This document shows, piece by piece, positions 27,965-36,153 of a DNA stretch of 40,078 nt (its first letter is position 1; the number at the start of each line of letters is the position of its first letter). Made by a program: the position numbers and the translations under genes. Below the pieces are notes generated by a model. It ran no database searches. It saw only the letters and a list, made by a program, of their open reading frames with translations, and was not told the DNA's origin. This DNA comes from Alphaproteobacteria bacterium. GTDB taxonomy: Bacteria; Pseudomonadota; Alphaproteobacteria; SHVP01. The stretch covers positions 1-40,078 of the forward strand of contig VGES01000034.1 of assembly GCA_016869765.1 (NCBI GenBank), given 5' to 3'.

Positions 27965-28968
27965 CTCAGATGATGCGCGCCGTCGTGGCCGATGCCCCGG
28001 GCGGACCCGAGGTGCTGCAAGTCCGGCAACTGCCGGTGCCGGAGCCGGGTCCGGGCGAGGTGCGCCTGCGCGTCGCCTACGCCAGCATGAATCCGATGGA
28101 TACGTTCGCACGCCAGGGCCTGGTGCCGTGGCTGCGCGTTCCCTGGCCGTTCGTGCCCGGGATTGAGCACGCGGGCGTCGTCGACAAGGTGGGTCCGGGG
28201 GTCGATCCGACCATGATCGGCAAGCGTTATCACTCGCGAAACTACTGGGGTGGCAACGCGGACTATTCGGTGGCGCCGCTCGCCAATGTCGCGCCGATGG
28301 CCGAAGGCTTGGATTGGCGCGTCGGGACCTGCTACGCCGGCATGACCTACACCGCATACCACGCGCTCCACACCGCGGCACGCATGCGGGCGGGCGACTG
28401 GTGCCTGTTCCATTCCGCCGCCGGACCGATCGGCATCATGCTGGCGCAAATCGCCAAGGAAGCCCGTGGCCATGTCATCGGCCTGTGCAGCGCGCGGAAG
28501 TTCGATTACGCGCGGCCGTTCGGCTTCGATCACCTGATCGACTACGGCGTCGCCGGCTGGGACAAACAGGTGATGGAGATCACCAAAGGGCTCGGGGTCG
28601 ATGTCATCGTCGACGGCAATCAGGGCCCCGAGGCCGACAAGAACTACGAGGTCGTCGCGCCGGGCGGTCACGTGATCTACATCGGGGCCACCGCGGGCGC
28701 GCCGGCGCCCGATGTGAGTCCGCGCAAGATGATCTACAAGTCGGCATTCATGGGCGGCTTCAACCTGACGGTCCTCGAAAAGCGCCGTGGCGATGCGCGC
28801 GACAACGCCCTCGTGCTCGAACGCATCCGGTCAGGCCGCTGGACGGTGCCGATCAGCGAAGAGGTGACCCTCGAACAAGTGCCGGATCTGCATCGTCGCT
28901 TCGCACGACGCGAGATCAAAGGCCGGGTCGTCGTCCGCGTCGGCGGCGAACTCAACCACCACGGCTGA
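27961..28968 (+). CDS. Zinc-independent quinone oxidoreductase (MDR superfamily), copy 1
   Basis: The 335-residue protein has the GroES-like catalytic domain (about 1-130, PEPGPGEVRLRVAYASMNPMD, GIEHAGVV) and a Rossmann NADP domain with SAAGPIG (near 149). Zinc-ligand cysteines of alcohol dehydrogenases are absent, so it belongs with NADPH:quinone reductase-like enzymes. The substrate is unknown. The start is GTG 27961 overlapping cinA; an in-frame ATG follows three codons later. The stop overlaps the MFS start (TGATG). It is a diverged paralogue of the gene at 30231-31220. Confidence 0.87.
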   Translation: MTQMMRAVVADAPGGPEVLQVRQLPVPEPGPGEVRLRVAYASMNPMDTFARQGLVPWLRVPWPFVPGIEHAGVVDKVGPGVDPTMIGKRYHSRNYWGGNADYSVAPLANVAPMAEGLDWRVGTCYAGMTYTAYHALHTAARMRAGDWCLFHSAAGPIGIMLAQIAKEARGHVIGLCSARKFDYARPFGFDHLIDYGVAGWDKQVMEITKGLGVDVIVDGNQGPEADKNYEVVAPGGHVIYIGATAGAPAPDVSPRKMIYKSAFMGGFNLTVLEKRRGDARDNALVLERIRSGRWTVPISEEVTLEQVPDLHRRFARREIKGRVVVRVGGELNHHG

Positions 28969-30200
28969 TGGACCAACCCAAGTCGCCGACGGCCATCGCC
29001 GTGCCCGAGGGGCGCGCCCGCGTGCTGTTGCTCGGCGCCGTCATCTCGATGACGGCCGTGAGCCACGCCTCGCAGCAATTGTTCTTGCCTGCCGTTCCCG
29101 TGATCGCCGAGGAGTTCGGCATCTCCCTCGGCCTTACCCAGGTCGCCACCACGGTGTCGATGGTCTGCATGGCGGTTGCCATGCTGTTCTACGGCCCGCT
29201 GTCGGACAAGTTCGGCCGCAAGCCCGTGATGTTCGCGGGCGCCGCGGGCTTCCTCACCGGCTCGCTGATCGCCGCGTCGGCCACCTCGATCGAGATGCTG
29301 CTGCTCGGTCGTCTGTTGCAGGCGGTCGGCGGTGCCGCGGGTTTCGTCGTCGGCCGCGCGATCGTGCGCGATCTCTACGGTGCCGAGCGATCGGCGGGCG
29401 TGCTCGGGACGATGACCATGGTGATCGTTGCCGCACCGATGGCCGCCGTGGTGATCGGCGGGGCGCTCACCGACTACGTCGGTTGGCGCGCCGTGTTCGT
29501 CCTCACCTTGGCGCTCGGCTTGGGGTCGACGCTCCTCCTCTGGCGCTTCGTGCCATCGGGCCTCCGCGGCACGCTCGCCTCGCCCTCGGTCGGCACGCTG
29601 GTGCGCGGCTACGGTCGCCTGCTGCGTTCGCCCCTGTTCATCGGTTTCGCCGGCCAGGGGGCAGTTTCGGTCGGTTCGTTCATGGCGTTCATGGGCGTTG
29701 CGCCCTACCTAATGCACGAGGTGCTGCGTCGTCCGGCGATCGAGTTCGGCGTCTATTTCGCCCTCGTCACCGTCGTCTTCATGTTGTCCAACTTCGCCGG
29801 CGGCCGGCTCTCGCGCCACGTCGGGATCGAACGCATGGTGGCGTTCGGCGGCCTCGTGGCGACGCTCGGAACGTTCGCCGGGATGACCTGGTTCGGCATT
29901 GCCGGGCTTGGCATCGCCGTCCTCTTCCTTACCTCCACCGTTGCATCGATCGGCAATGGTCTATCCATGCCCAACAACCAGGCCGGTGCGCTCAACGTCA
30001 TCCCCGAGTTGGCCGGCACCGCGTCGGGGGGTGCCGCGTTCCTGCAGACGCTATCGGGCGCCATTTTCATCCAGATCGCCGCGATCCTCACGAGCGACAG
30101 TGGTTGGCCGCTGTTCGCGGCCATGCTGACCGCCTCGACGTTGTCGTTCGTCTTCGGCATGATCCCGTTCCTGTTGCGCGGCAGACAGCCGCGCGCCTGA
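28968..30200 (+). CDS. MFS transporter, Bcr/CflA-like drug efflux family
   Basis: The 410-residue protein has about twelve hydrophobic segments. The MFS motif A between TM2 and TM3 is YGPLSDKFGRKPV, and the central motif RAIVRDLYG resembles the Bcr/CflA group of drug/H+ antiporters. The ATG at 28968 overlaps the stop of the preceding reductase. A second reductase follows 30 bp downstream. This packing suggests a shared task such as handling and exporting a reactive carbonyl or quinone compound, but no substrate can be read from sequence. Confidence 0.88.
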   Translation: MDQPKSPTAIAVPEGRARVLLLGAVISMTAVSHASQQLFLPAVPVIAEEFGISLGLTQVATTVSMVCMAVAMLFYGPLSDKFGRKPVMFAGAAGFLTGSLIAASATSIEMLLLGRLLQAVGGAAGFVVGRAIVRDLYGAERSAGVLGTMTMVIVAAPMAAVVIGGALTDYVGWRAVFVLTLALGLGSTLLLWRFVPSGLRGTLASPSVGTLVRGYGRLLRSPLFIGFAGQGAVSVGSFMAFMGVAPYLMHEVLRRPAIEFGVYFALVTVVFMLSNFAGGRLSRHVGIERMVAFGGLVATLGTFAGMTWFGIAGLGIAVLFLTSTVASIGNGLSMPNNQAGALNVIPELAGTASGGAAFLQTLSGAIFIQIAAILTSDSGWPLFAAMLTASTLSFVFGMIPFLLRGRQPRA

Positions 30201-30230
30201 ACCACGATCGAACAGGGGAGAACGAACGTC

Positions 30231-31220
30231 ATGGCGAAAATGCGAGCCGTCGTCGTCGAAGCGCCGGGCGACCCGAGCGTGCTCAAGATTCGCGAGCGCG
30301 AGATCCCGACGCCTGGGCCGGGGCAGCTTCGCATCAAGGTCGCGTATTGCGCGCTCAACCCGCTCGACACGCATTCCCGCGCCGCTCGGGTCAAGTGGAA
30401 TGCTCCCACCATGCCCTACACGCCGGGCTACGAGTTCGCGGGCCTCGTCGATGCCGTGGGCGACGGAGTCGACCCGTCGTGGCGCGGCCGGCGCGTGGCC
30501 TCGATCGGGCAATGGGGCGGCAACGCCGACTACGCGGTCGTGACGCCAGCTCGGCTGCGCGAGGTGCCACGCGACTTCGATTGGAAACTCGCGGCCTGCT
30601 ATGGCACCACCGGCCCGACGGCCTGGCACATGGTGCACTCGGTCGCGCGCGTGAAGTCGGGCGACACGGTGGTAGTGCACTCGGCGGCGGGTTCGGTAGG
30701 CGCGCTCACCGCACAGATCGCGCGCGATTGCGGCGCCACCGTCATCGGCCTCGTCGGCAGCGCGGAACGCGCCAGGTACGCGAAGTCCGCGGGTTGCCAC
30801 CACGCGATCGATCGCCGCGCCGTCAACTGGGCCGACGAGGTCCTTCGCCTGACGAACGGCAAAGGGGGGCAAGCGATCTTCGACGGCGTCGGCGGCAGCG
30901 ACGCCGCGCTCAACTACAAAGCGATCGCGCCGCTCGGCAACGTCGTCTACCTGGGCCAGATGGGCGGCCCGATTCCCGACGTCAACGTCTCGATGCTGAT
31001 CGGCAAGTCGTTCAGCGTCACGGGCTTCGTCCAGTATTTCCATCAGGACGCTACCAACTATGCCGAGGAGAAAGACCTGATCGCCAATCTCAAGAGCGGC
31101 CGTTGGCGCCTACCGATCGAGCGCATCGAGCCGCTCGATAAGGTGGCCGAGATGCACGACCTGTTCGAGAAGCGTCAGCTCCTGGGTCGGACGCTGTTCA
31201 AGGTCGGCGGAGATCTCTGA
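30231..31220 (+). CDS. Zinc-independent quinone oxidoreductase (MDR superfamily), copy 2
   Basis: The 329-residue protein has a GroES-like domain (EIPTPGPGQLRIKVAYCALNPLD, GYEFAGLV) and a Rossmann domain with SAAGSVG (near 160). It aligns along its length with the reductase at 27961-28968, sharing the WGGNADY patch and the C-terminal SGRW...GR...VGG pattern, but it is clearly diverged, so this is an old paralogue pair rather than a fresh duplication. ATG 30231 has a good ribosome site (AGGGGAGAA). The stop precedes the GTG of the secreted protein by 2 bp. Confidence 0.87.
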   Translation: MAKMRAVVVEAPGDPSVLKIREREIPTPGPGQLRIKVAYCALNPLDTHSRAARVKWNAPTMPYTPGYEFAGLVDAVGDGVDPSWRGRRVASIGQWGGNADYAVVTPARLREVPRDFDWKLAACYGTTGPTAWHMVHSVARVKSGDTVVVHSAAGSVGALTAQIARDCGATVIGLVGSAERARYAKSAGCHHAIDRRAVNWADEVLRLTNGKGGQAIFDGVGGSDAALNYKAIAPLGNVVYLGQMGGPIPDVNVSMLIGKSFSVTGFVQYFHQDATNYAEEKDLIANLKSGRWRLPIERIEPLDKVAEMHDLFEKRQLLGRTLFKVGGDL

Positions 31221-31222
31221 GC

Positions 31223-31795
31223 GTGCGTTGCGGCGTACTCGCGATCGGTCTGCTCCTCGTCCTCGCCACGGGCCCAAGCCACGGCCAGGGGCGAAGCAGC
31301 GGGACTCGTACGATCGATGCGACCGCGGCGCGTCTCGTGTTCGGGCCCTCCGCGATGACGTTGCGCGACGTGCAGGAGACGACGAACGCCGAACGCACGA
31401 CGCAGGTCTATCGCTTCACGTGGCCCAAGTACCGGGTGTTCTCGGGCAATGTGCAGTACGTGCGCATTCGCGGACCGATCCTGAAGTCGGTCGAGACGCC
31501 GGCCGATGCCGACCGGGCGTTCAAGGACCTCTGGCCGCGCCACCGCAGCAATCCGCCCCGGAACATCGAGAAGATCGAGGCAGGCTCGTTGCTCGGCTAC
31601 TTCGCGCGACGCACCAGCGCGGTGGCGTGCGGCTATTTCTTCCTGAACGATCCCTCGCCCGCCTATCAGGGATCGCTCCAGGGCTACGTCGCCGGCGAGT
31701 TCTGCGCCGCCGAGGGCAACAGCGTTTCGCCGCAGGAGGCCGAGGCGTTCCTCGCGGTCTTGCGCCCCTGGGTGCGGGCGATCCGACTCAACTGA
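31223..31795 (+). CDS. Small secreted protein of unknown function
   Basis: I do not recognise a family. The 190-residue product starts at GTG 31223, 2 bp after the upstream reductase, and has a signal peptide (hydrophobic LAIGLLLVLA, probable end near residue 22-24, HGQ). The mature part is soluble, basic to neutral, with VYRFTWPKYRVFSGNVQYVR, a KDLWPRHR patch, two later cysteines (in VACGYFFLND and EFCAAEG) that could form a disulfide, and a final helix. The codon pattern resembles the neighbours. It ends 1 bp before the convergent START-domain gene. A real gene is likely; function is unknown. Confidence 0.7.
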   Translation: MRCGVLAIGLLLVLATGPSHGQGRSSGTRTIDATAARLVFGPSAMTLRDVQETTNAERTTQVYRFTWPKYRVFSGNVQYVRIRGPILKSVETPADADRAFKDLWPRHRSNPPRNIEKIEAGSLLGYFARRTSAVACGYFFLNDPSPAYQGSLQGYVAGEFCAAEGNSVSPQEAEAFLAVLRPWVRAIRLN

Positions 31796-31796
31796 T

Positions 31797-32264
31797 TCAG
31801 GCCGGGCGGGGCGCCGGCTGGCCGTTCGCCGGCCCATAGATCGCGTCGGCGCGCTCTTCGAAGGCGCGCACCATGCGATGCACGGCTTCGGTGAACACGG
31901 TGCCGATCAGTTTTTCTAAGAGCGCCGAGCGAAACTGGAAATCGACGTAGAAGTCGATCAGCGTCGCTTCGGGGCCATCGGCCGGAAGGAACCGCCAGCG
32001 GTTGGTCAGGTATTTGAACGGGCCGTTTTCGTAGGTGACGTCGATGCGGTCGGGTGGCAGCAGCGTGACCCGCGAGGTGAACTTCTCGCGGAAGAACTTG
32101 TAGCCGATCACGAGATCGGCGGTGAGCACGTTGCCCTCGCGTCGGTTGACGCGCGAGGCGACGCACCACGGCAGGAACTCGTGGTAGCGGTCGATGTCGG
32201 CGACCAGCGCGAACAGCTGTTCACGCGGGTGCGGAAGTCGGCGCTGTTCGGCGTGGGTGGGCAC
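31797..32264 (-). CDS. START-domain COQ10/RatA-like protein
   Basis: The 155-residue protein is of the polyketide cyclase/START (COQ10) family: FALVADIDRYHEFLPWCVASRV near the N-terminus, GPFKYLTNRWRF in the middle, and a C-terminal amphipathic helix (EAVHRMVRAFEERADAIYG). Family members are called ubiquinone-binding COQ10 homologues or RatA ribosome-association factors. In this operon position, after lipA, a quinone/respiratory role is more plausible than a toxin. The start is GTG 32264, 6 bp after the lipA stop. Confidence 0.88.
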   Translation of the reverse strand: MPTHAEQRRLPHPREQLFALVADIDRYHEFLPWCVASRVNRREGNVLTADLVIGYKFFREKFTSRVTLLPPDRIDVTYENGPFKYLTNRWRFLPADGPEATLIDFYVDFQFRSALLEKLIGTVFTEAVHRMVRAFEERADAIYGPANGQPAPRPA

Positions 32265-32270
32265 GATCGA

Positions 32271-33206
32271 CTAACGGGTGGCGGCGAGTTTGGCGGCGCG
32301 CGCCGCCTTGAGACGTGCGAAGTCATCACCCGCGAGGTAACTCGAACGGGTGAGCGGCGAGGCCGACACCATCAGGAATCCCTTGGCCGATGCGTGCCGC
32401 GAATAATCGGCGAACTCCTCGGGCGGCACGAAACGGGACACGGCCAAGTGCTTGACGGTCGGCTGCAGGTACTGGCCGATCGTCAGGAAGTCGACGTCGG
32501 CCGCGCGCAGGTCGTCCATCACCTGGAGGATTTCGCTGCGCTCCTCGCCCAACCCGACCATGAGCCCCGACTTCGTGAAGATGCCGGCGTCGAGTTTCTT
32601 CACGCTGTCGAGCAGCCGCAGCGAATGGAAATAGCGCGCCCCGGGGCGGACGTGCGCATAGAGCCGCGGTACGGTCTCGAGGTTGTGGTTGTAGACATCG
32701 GGGCGCGCCGCGACGACCGCTTCGATCGCACCGGGCTTGCGCAGGAAGTCGGGCGTCAGCACCTCGATCGTCGTCGCGGGCGAGCGCGCGCGGATGCGTT
32801 GGATCACCTGGACGAATTGCGCGGCGCCGCCGTCCTCGAGATCGTCACGATCGACCGAGGTGACGACGACGTGTGCCAAGCCGAGCTCTTTGACGGCGAT
32901 CGCGACGTGCTCGGGCTCGAAGGGATCGACGCCTCGCGGCCGCCCGGTGGCCACGTTGCAGAAGCCGCAGGCGCGCGTGCACACGTCGCCCAGGATCATC
33001 ACTGTGGCGTGCTTCTGCGTCCAACACTCGCCGATGTTGGGGCACGCCGCCTCCTCGCACACGGTGTTGAGCTTCAAGCGCCGCATCAACGCGTGGGTCT
33101 CGTGGTAGGCCTTCGAGGTCGGCGCCTTGACGCGGATCCACGCGGGCTTGCGCTGGATCGGATTGTCCGGCCGATGGGCCTTCTCGGGATGGCGAAGGTC
33201 GCCCAT
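32271..33206 (-). CDS. lipA: Lipoyl synthase
   Basis: The radical-SAM enzyme inserts two sulfurs into octanoyl-protein to make lipoate, the cofactor of the PDH E2 (and here E1-beta) lipoyl domains encoded upstream. The auxiliary [4Fe-4S] cysteines are in [12 protein letters not shown] (about 50, 55, 61) and the radical-SAM cluster is CTRACGFC (about 76, 80, 83). The conserved Ser in LTRSSY is present at the C-terminus. I prefer ATG 33206 over the adjacent GTG 33209 because GGAGGGG lies at a better distance. The product is 311 residues. Confidence 0.96.
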   Translation of the reverse strand: MGDLRHPEKAHRPDNPIQRKPAWIRVKAPTSKAYHETHALMRRLKLNTVCEEAACPNIGECWTQKHATVMILGDVCTRACGFCNVATGRPRGVDPFEPEHVAIAVKELGLAHVVVTSVDRDDLEDGGAAQFVQVIQRIRARSPATTIEVLTPDFLRKPGAIEAVVAARPDVYNHNLETVPRLYAHVRPGARYFHSLRLLDSVKKLDAGIFTKSGLMVGLGEERSEILQVMDDLRAADVDFLTIGQYLQPTVKHLAVSRFVPPEEFADYSRHASAKGFLMVSASPLTRSSYLAGDDFARLKAARAAKLAATR

Positions 33207-33246
33207 CACCCCTCCGACTTTCGCCGAAACAAAGCCAATGTTCCGT

Positions 33247-33284
33247 TTGATATCAATATCTTACCTGTTGCGACTCGTTCGCAA
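33247..33284 (-). promoter_or_regulatory. Inverted repeats in the lipA upstream region
   Basis: Two palindromes lie in the AT-richer part of the 150-bp lpd-lipA gap: TTGATATCAA (33247-33256) and TTGCGA-N5-TCGCAA (33268-33284), about 40 and 60 bp before lipA. On the minus strand TTGCGA could double as a -35, with AGATAT 17 bp further on as a weak -10. They may be a promoter and operator for lipA-ratA separate from the pdh operon. Confidence 0.4.
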
Positions 33285-33315
33285 TTAGAAAAACTCATGC
33301 GCGATCAACGACTTG

Positions 33316-33342
33316 CGCCGGGTGGCCCGTCGGCACCCGGCG
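33316..33342 (-). terminator. Candidate hairpin after lpd
   Basis: A perfect 9-bp stem (CGCCGGGTG / CACCCGGCG, 9-nt loop) starts about 15 bp after the lpd stop. No U-run follows directly; the nearest T stretch is about 20 nt further on. It may be a weak terminator, attenuator or 3'-end protecting hairpin between the pdh and lipA units. Confidence 0.4.
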
Positions 33343-33356
33343 CTGCCTCCGGCGCC

Positions 33357-34757
33357 TCAGATATGGAGGGTTCGTTTGAACGCATCAAGCACCGACTCGT
33401 GCATCATCTCCGAGAGCGTCGGGTGCGGAAAGATGGTGTGCATCAACTCGGCCTCGGTCGTCTCCATCGTCTTGGCGATGGTGTAGCCCTGGATGAGTTC
33501 GGTGACCTCGGCGCCGATCATGTGGGCGCCCAACAGCTCCCCGGTCTTGGCATCGAACACGGTCTTGATGAGCCCCTGGTCCTCGCCGAGCGCGATGGCC
33601 TTGCCGTTGCCGACGAAGGGGAAGCGCCCGACGTTCACCGTGTGGCCCTTTTCCTTGGCCGCGGCTTCGGTGAGGCCGACGCTCGCCACCTGCGGCTGGC
33701 AGTAGGTGCAGCCGGGAATGTTGCTCACCGACATCGGGTGCAACCCCTTGACCCCGGCGATGCGTTCCATGCACAGCACGCCCTCGTGCATCGCCTTGTG
33801 CGCGAGCCAGGGCGGGCCGACGAGATCGCCGATCGCATAGATGCCCTTGGCGCCGGTCTCGAGCCATTCGTTGACGACGACGTGGCTCTTCTCGACTTTG
33901 ATGGCGGGCACGGTGTCGAGGCCGACGTGCTCGACGTTGCCGGTGATGCCGACGGCGAGGATCACCTGCTCGACGGCGATCTGTTCGCTCTTGCCCGCCG
34001 ACTCGACGGTGACGATCGCCCCCGGACCGCCCGGTGCGATCTTGGTCACCGTCGTGCTGGTCAGGATCTTCATGCCCTGTTTCTCGAAGGCACGCCGCGC
34101 CATCTTCGAGATCTCCTCGTCCTCGACCGGCAGCACGCGAGGCAGCACCTCGACCACCGTCACCTCGGCCCCGAGCGTGCGATAGAAGCTTGCGAACTCG
34201 ATGCCGATCGCGCCCGAACCGATGACGAGCAACGACTTCGGCATCTTGGGCGGCACCATCGCCTCGCGGTAACTCCAGATCAGCTTGCCGTCGGCCTTGA
34301 TCGTGGGCAGATCGCGGGCACGCGCGCCCGTCGCGAGCACGATGTGTTTGGCGGCCAACTCGGCCACGGTCTTGCCGTCCTTGGTGACATGGACCCGGCC
34401 CGCGCCGGCCAGCGCGCCCTGCCCGTCGATGACGTCGATCTTGTGCTTCTTCATGAGGCCCTTGACGCCGTTCGACAGGCGTTGGGCCACGGCCCGGCTG
34501 CGTTTGACGATCTTGTCGAGATCGAATTTCACGTCCTTGGCCGAGAAGCCGAACTCGTCCAGGCGATGCAACAGGTGCCAGATCTCCGAAGACCGCAGCA
34601 AAGCCTTAGTCGGGATGCAGCCCCAGTTGAGACAGATACCGCCCAGGTGTTCGCGTTCGACGATCGCCGTCTTGAACCCGAGTTGGGCCGAGCGGATCGC
34701 CGCGACGTAGCCGCCGGGACCGCTGCCGATGATGACGACGTCGTAGGCTTGAGGCAT
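33357..34757 (-). CDS. lpdA: Dihydrolipoyl dehydrogenase (E3)
   Basis: The 466-residue FAD enzyme reoxidises dihydrolipoamide with NAD+. The FAD-binding GSGPGGYVAA is at 11-20, the redox-active pair Cys42/Cys47 is in GGICLNWGCIPT, the NAD-binding GSGAIGIEFASF lies mid-protein, and the catalytic His-Glu pair is in HPTLSEMMHE near the C-terminus. It is the last gene of the pdh cluster. It has its own ribosome site (GGAAGGG) just after a palindromic element that separates it from pdhC. Confidence 0.96.
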   Translation of the reverse strand: MPQAYDVVIIGSGPGGYVAAIRSAQLGFKTAIVEREHLGGICLNWGCIPTKALLRSSEIWHLLHRLDEFGFSAKDVKFDLDKIVKRSRAVAQRLSNGVKGLMKKHKIDVIDGQGALAGAGRVHVTKDGKTVAELAAKHIVLATGARARDLPTIKADGKLIWSYREAMVPPKMPKSLLVIGSGAIGIEFASFYRTLGAEVTVVEVLPRVLPVEDEEISKMARRAFEKQGMKILTSTTVTKIAPGGPGAIVTVESAGKSEQIAVEQVILAVGITGNVEHVGLDTVPAIKVEKSHVVVNEWLETGAKGIYAIGDLVGPPWLAHKAMHEGVLCMERIAGVKGLHPMSVSNIPGCTYCQPQVASVGLTEAAAKEKGHTVNVGRFPFVGNGKAIALGEDQGLIKTVFDAKTGELLGAHMIGAEVTELIQGYTIAKTMETTEAELMHTIFPHPTLSEMMHESVLDAFKRTLHI

Positions 34758-34780
34758 CGTTACCCTTCCGTAGGCGCGAC

Positions 34781-34840
34781 GGTGAGGGGGCCCCTCACCC
34801 GCTCGCTTCGCTCGCGACCTCTCCCCAATGGGGAGAGGTC
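34781..34840. repeat. Palindromic intergenic element between pdhC and lpd
   Basis: The element has two parts: a palindrome GGTGAGGGG / CCCCTCACC (34781-34799), and a long hairpin GACCTCTCCCCA / TGGGGAGAGGTC (34816-34840) with a single central base. Bases 34792-34840 closely match 38701-38751, including CCCTCACCCGCTCGCT. As it lies inside the pdh operon it may stabilise or attenuate the transcript. Such REP-like sequences are widespread in GC-rich alphaproteobacteria. Confidence 0.85.
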
Positions 34841-34848
34841 TTCGGTCC

Positions 34849-36135
34849 TTACAACAACATCGTCATCGGGTCTTCGAGGTAGCCCTTGATCGCGCCCAGA
34901 AGCCTGGCGCCGAGCGCACCGTCGACGACGCGGTGATCGCAGGAGAGCGTGCAGGTCATCACCGTGGCGACGGCGAGCGCGCCCTGTTTGACGACCGGCC
35001 GCTGCTCGCCGGCGCCGACCGCGAGGATGGCACCCTGCGGCGGGTTGATCACGGCGTCGAACTGCTTGATGCCGTACATGCCGAGGTTGGAAATGCTGAA
35101 CGTGCCGCCCTGGTATTCTTCGGGCATCAGTTTGCCGTCCCGCGCCCGTTTGGCGAGTTCGCGCATCTCGTTCGAAATTTGCGCCAGGCCCTTGTGGTCG
35201 GCGTTTCGGATGATCGGCGTGATCAGGCCGGCGTCGAGCGCGACGGCGATGGAAATATCGACGCTGGTGTACTGCAGGATCGCCCTGTCGGTCCAACTGG
35301 CGTTGGCCGCCGGCACCTTCTTGAGCGCCAGCGCCGAGGCCCGGATGACGAAGTCGTTGACCGAGAGCTTGTAGCCCTCCTTCTCGCCGCGGCCGTTGAG
35401 TTCCTCGCGCAGCTTCGACAGGCGATCGATCTCGCAGTCGATCGTCAGGTAGAAGTGCGGCACGTGCTGCTTGGCTTCGGTCAGGCGACGCGCGATGACG
35501 CGCCGCATGTTGGTGGTCGGGACCTCGATGTAGGCCGCGCCGGGCTGCACCGGCGCCGCGGGCCGGATCGCGGCGGCCGTCGGCGTCGTGGCGATCGCGG
35601 CGGGACGACCGCCCGACAGCGCGGCGTCGATGTCGGATTTGACGATGCGGCCCTTGGGACCGCTCCCGGCCAGTCCCTGAAGCGACAGTCCGGCCTGCGC
35701 GGCCATGCGTTTGGCGAGCGGGCTCGCGATGACGCGTTCGTTGCCACCGCTCGCGGCGGGCATCGCACCCGCCGGCGGCGTGGCCGACGCCGTGGGACGG
35801 ACCGAGGGCGCCGCCGGCGTCGTGGCGACAGGGGCCGGTTTCGCGGCGGGTTTGGCGGCCGGCGCGGCCGCGCCCAGCGCCGCGGCGTCTTCGCCGTCCT
35901 CGAGCAGATAAGCGATCACGCTGTTGACCGCGACGCCTTCGGTCCCTTCGGCGACGGCGATCCGGCCGAGCGTGCCGTCATCGACGGCCTCGACCTCCAT
36001 GGTCGCCTTGTCGGTTTCGACCTCGGCGATGACGTCGCCGGCGCGGATCTTGTCGCCGACCTTGACCAGCCACTTGGCGACGGTGCCCTCCGTCATCGTC
36101 GGAGACAGCGCGGGCATGGTGATGGACTTTGGCAT
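34849..36135 (-). CDS. pdhC: Pyruvate dehydrogenase E2, dihydrolipoamide acetyltransferase
   Basis: The 428-residue core subunit transfers the acetyl group from lipoamide to CoA. It has one lipoyl domain (1-80, lipoyl Lys43 in ETDKATMEV), an Ala/Pro linker, a peripheral-subunit binding domain (about 134-172, SPLAKRMAAQAGLSLQGLAG), a second linker, and the catalytic domain with SCDHRVVDG (His401, Asp405). The next gene, lpd, follows after a palindromic element. The start ATG 36135 has GGGAGAG upstream. Confidence 0.96.
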   Translation of the reverse strand: MPKSITMPALSPTMTEGTVAKWLVKVGDKIRAGDVIAEVETDKATMEVEAVDDGTLGRIAVAEGTEGVAVNSVIAYLLEDGEDAAALGAAAPAAKPAAKPAPVATTPAAPSVRPTASATPPAGAMPAASGGNERVIASPLAKRMAAQAGLSLQGLAGSGPKGRIVKSDIDAALSGGRPAAIATTPTAAAIRPAAPVQPGAAYIEVPTTNMRRVIARRLTEAKQHVPHFYLTIDCEIDRLSKLREELNGRGEKEGYKLSVNDFVIRASALALKKVPAANASWTDRAILQYTSVDISIAVALDAGLITPIIRNADHKGLAQISNEMRELAKRARDGKLMPEEYQGGTFSISNLGMYGIKQFDAVINPPQGAILAVGAGEQRPVVKQGALAVATVMTCTLSCDHRVVDGALGARLLGAIKGYLEDPMTMLL

Positions 36136-36153
36136 GATGAACTCTCCCGTCCG

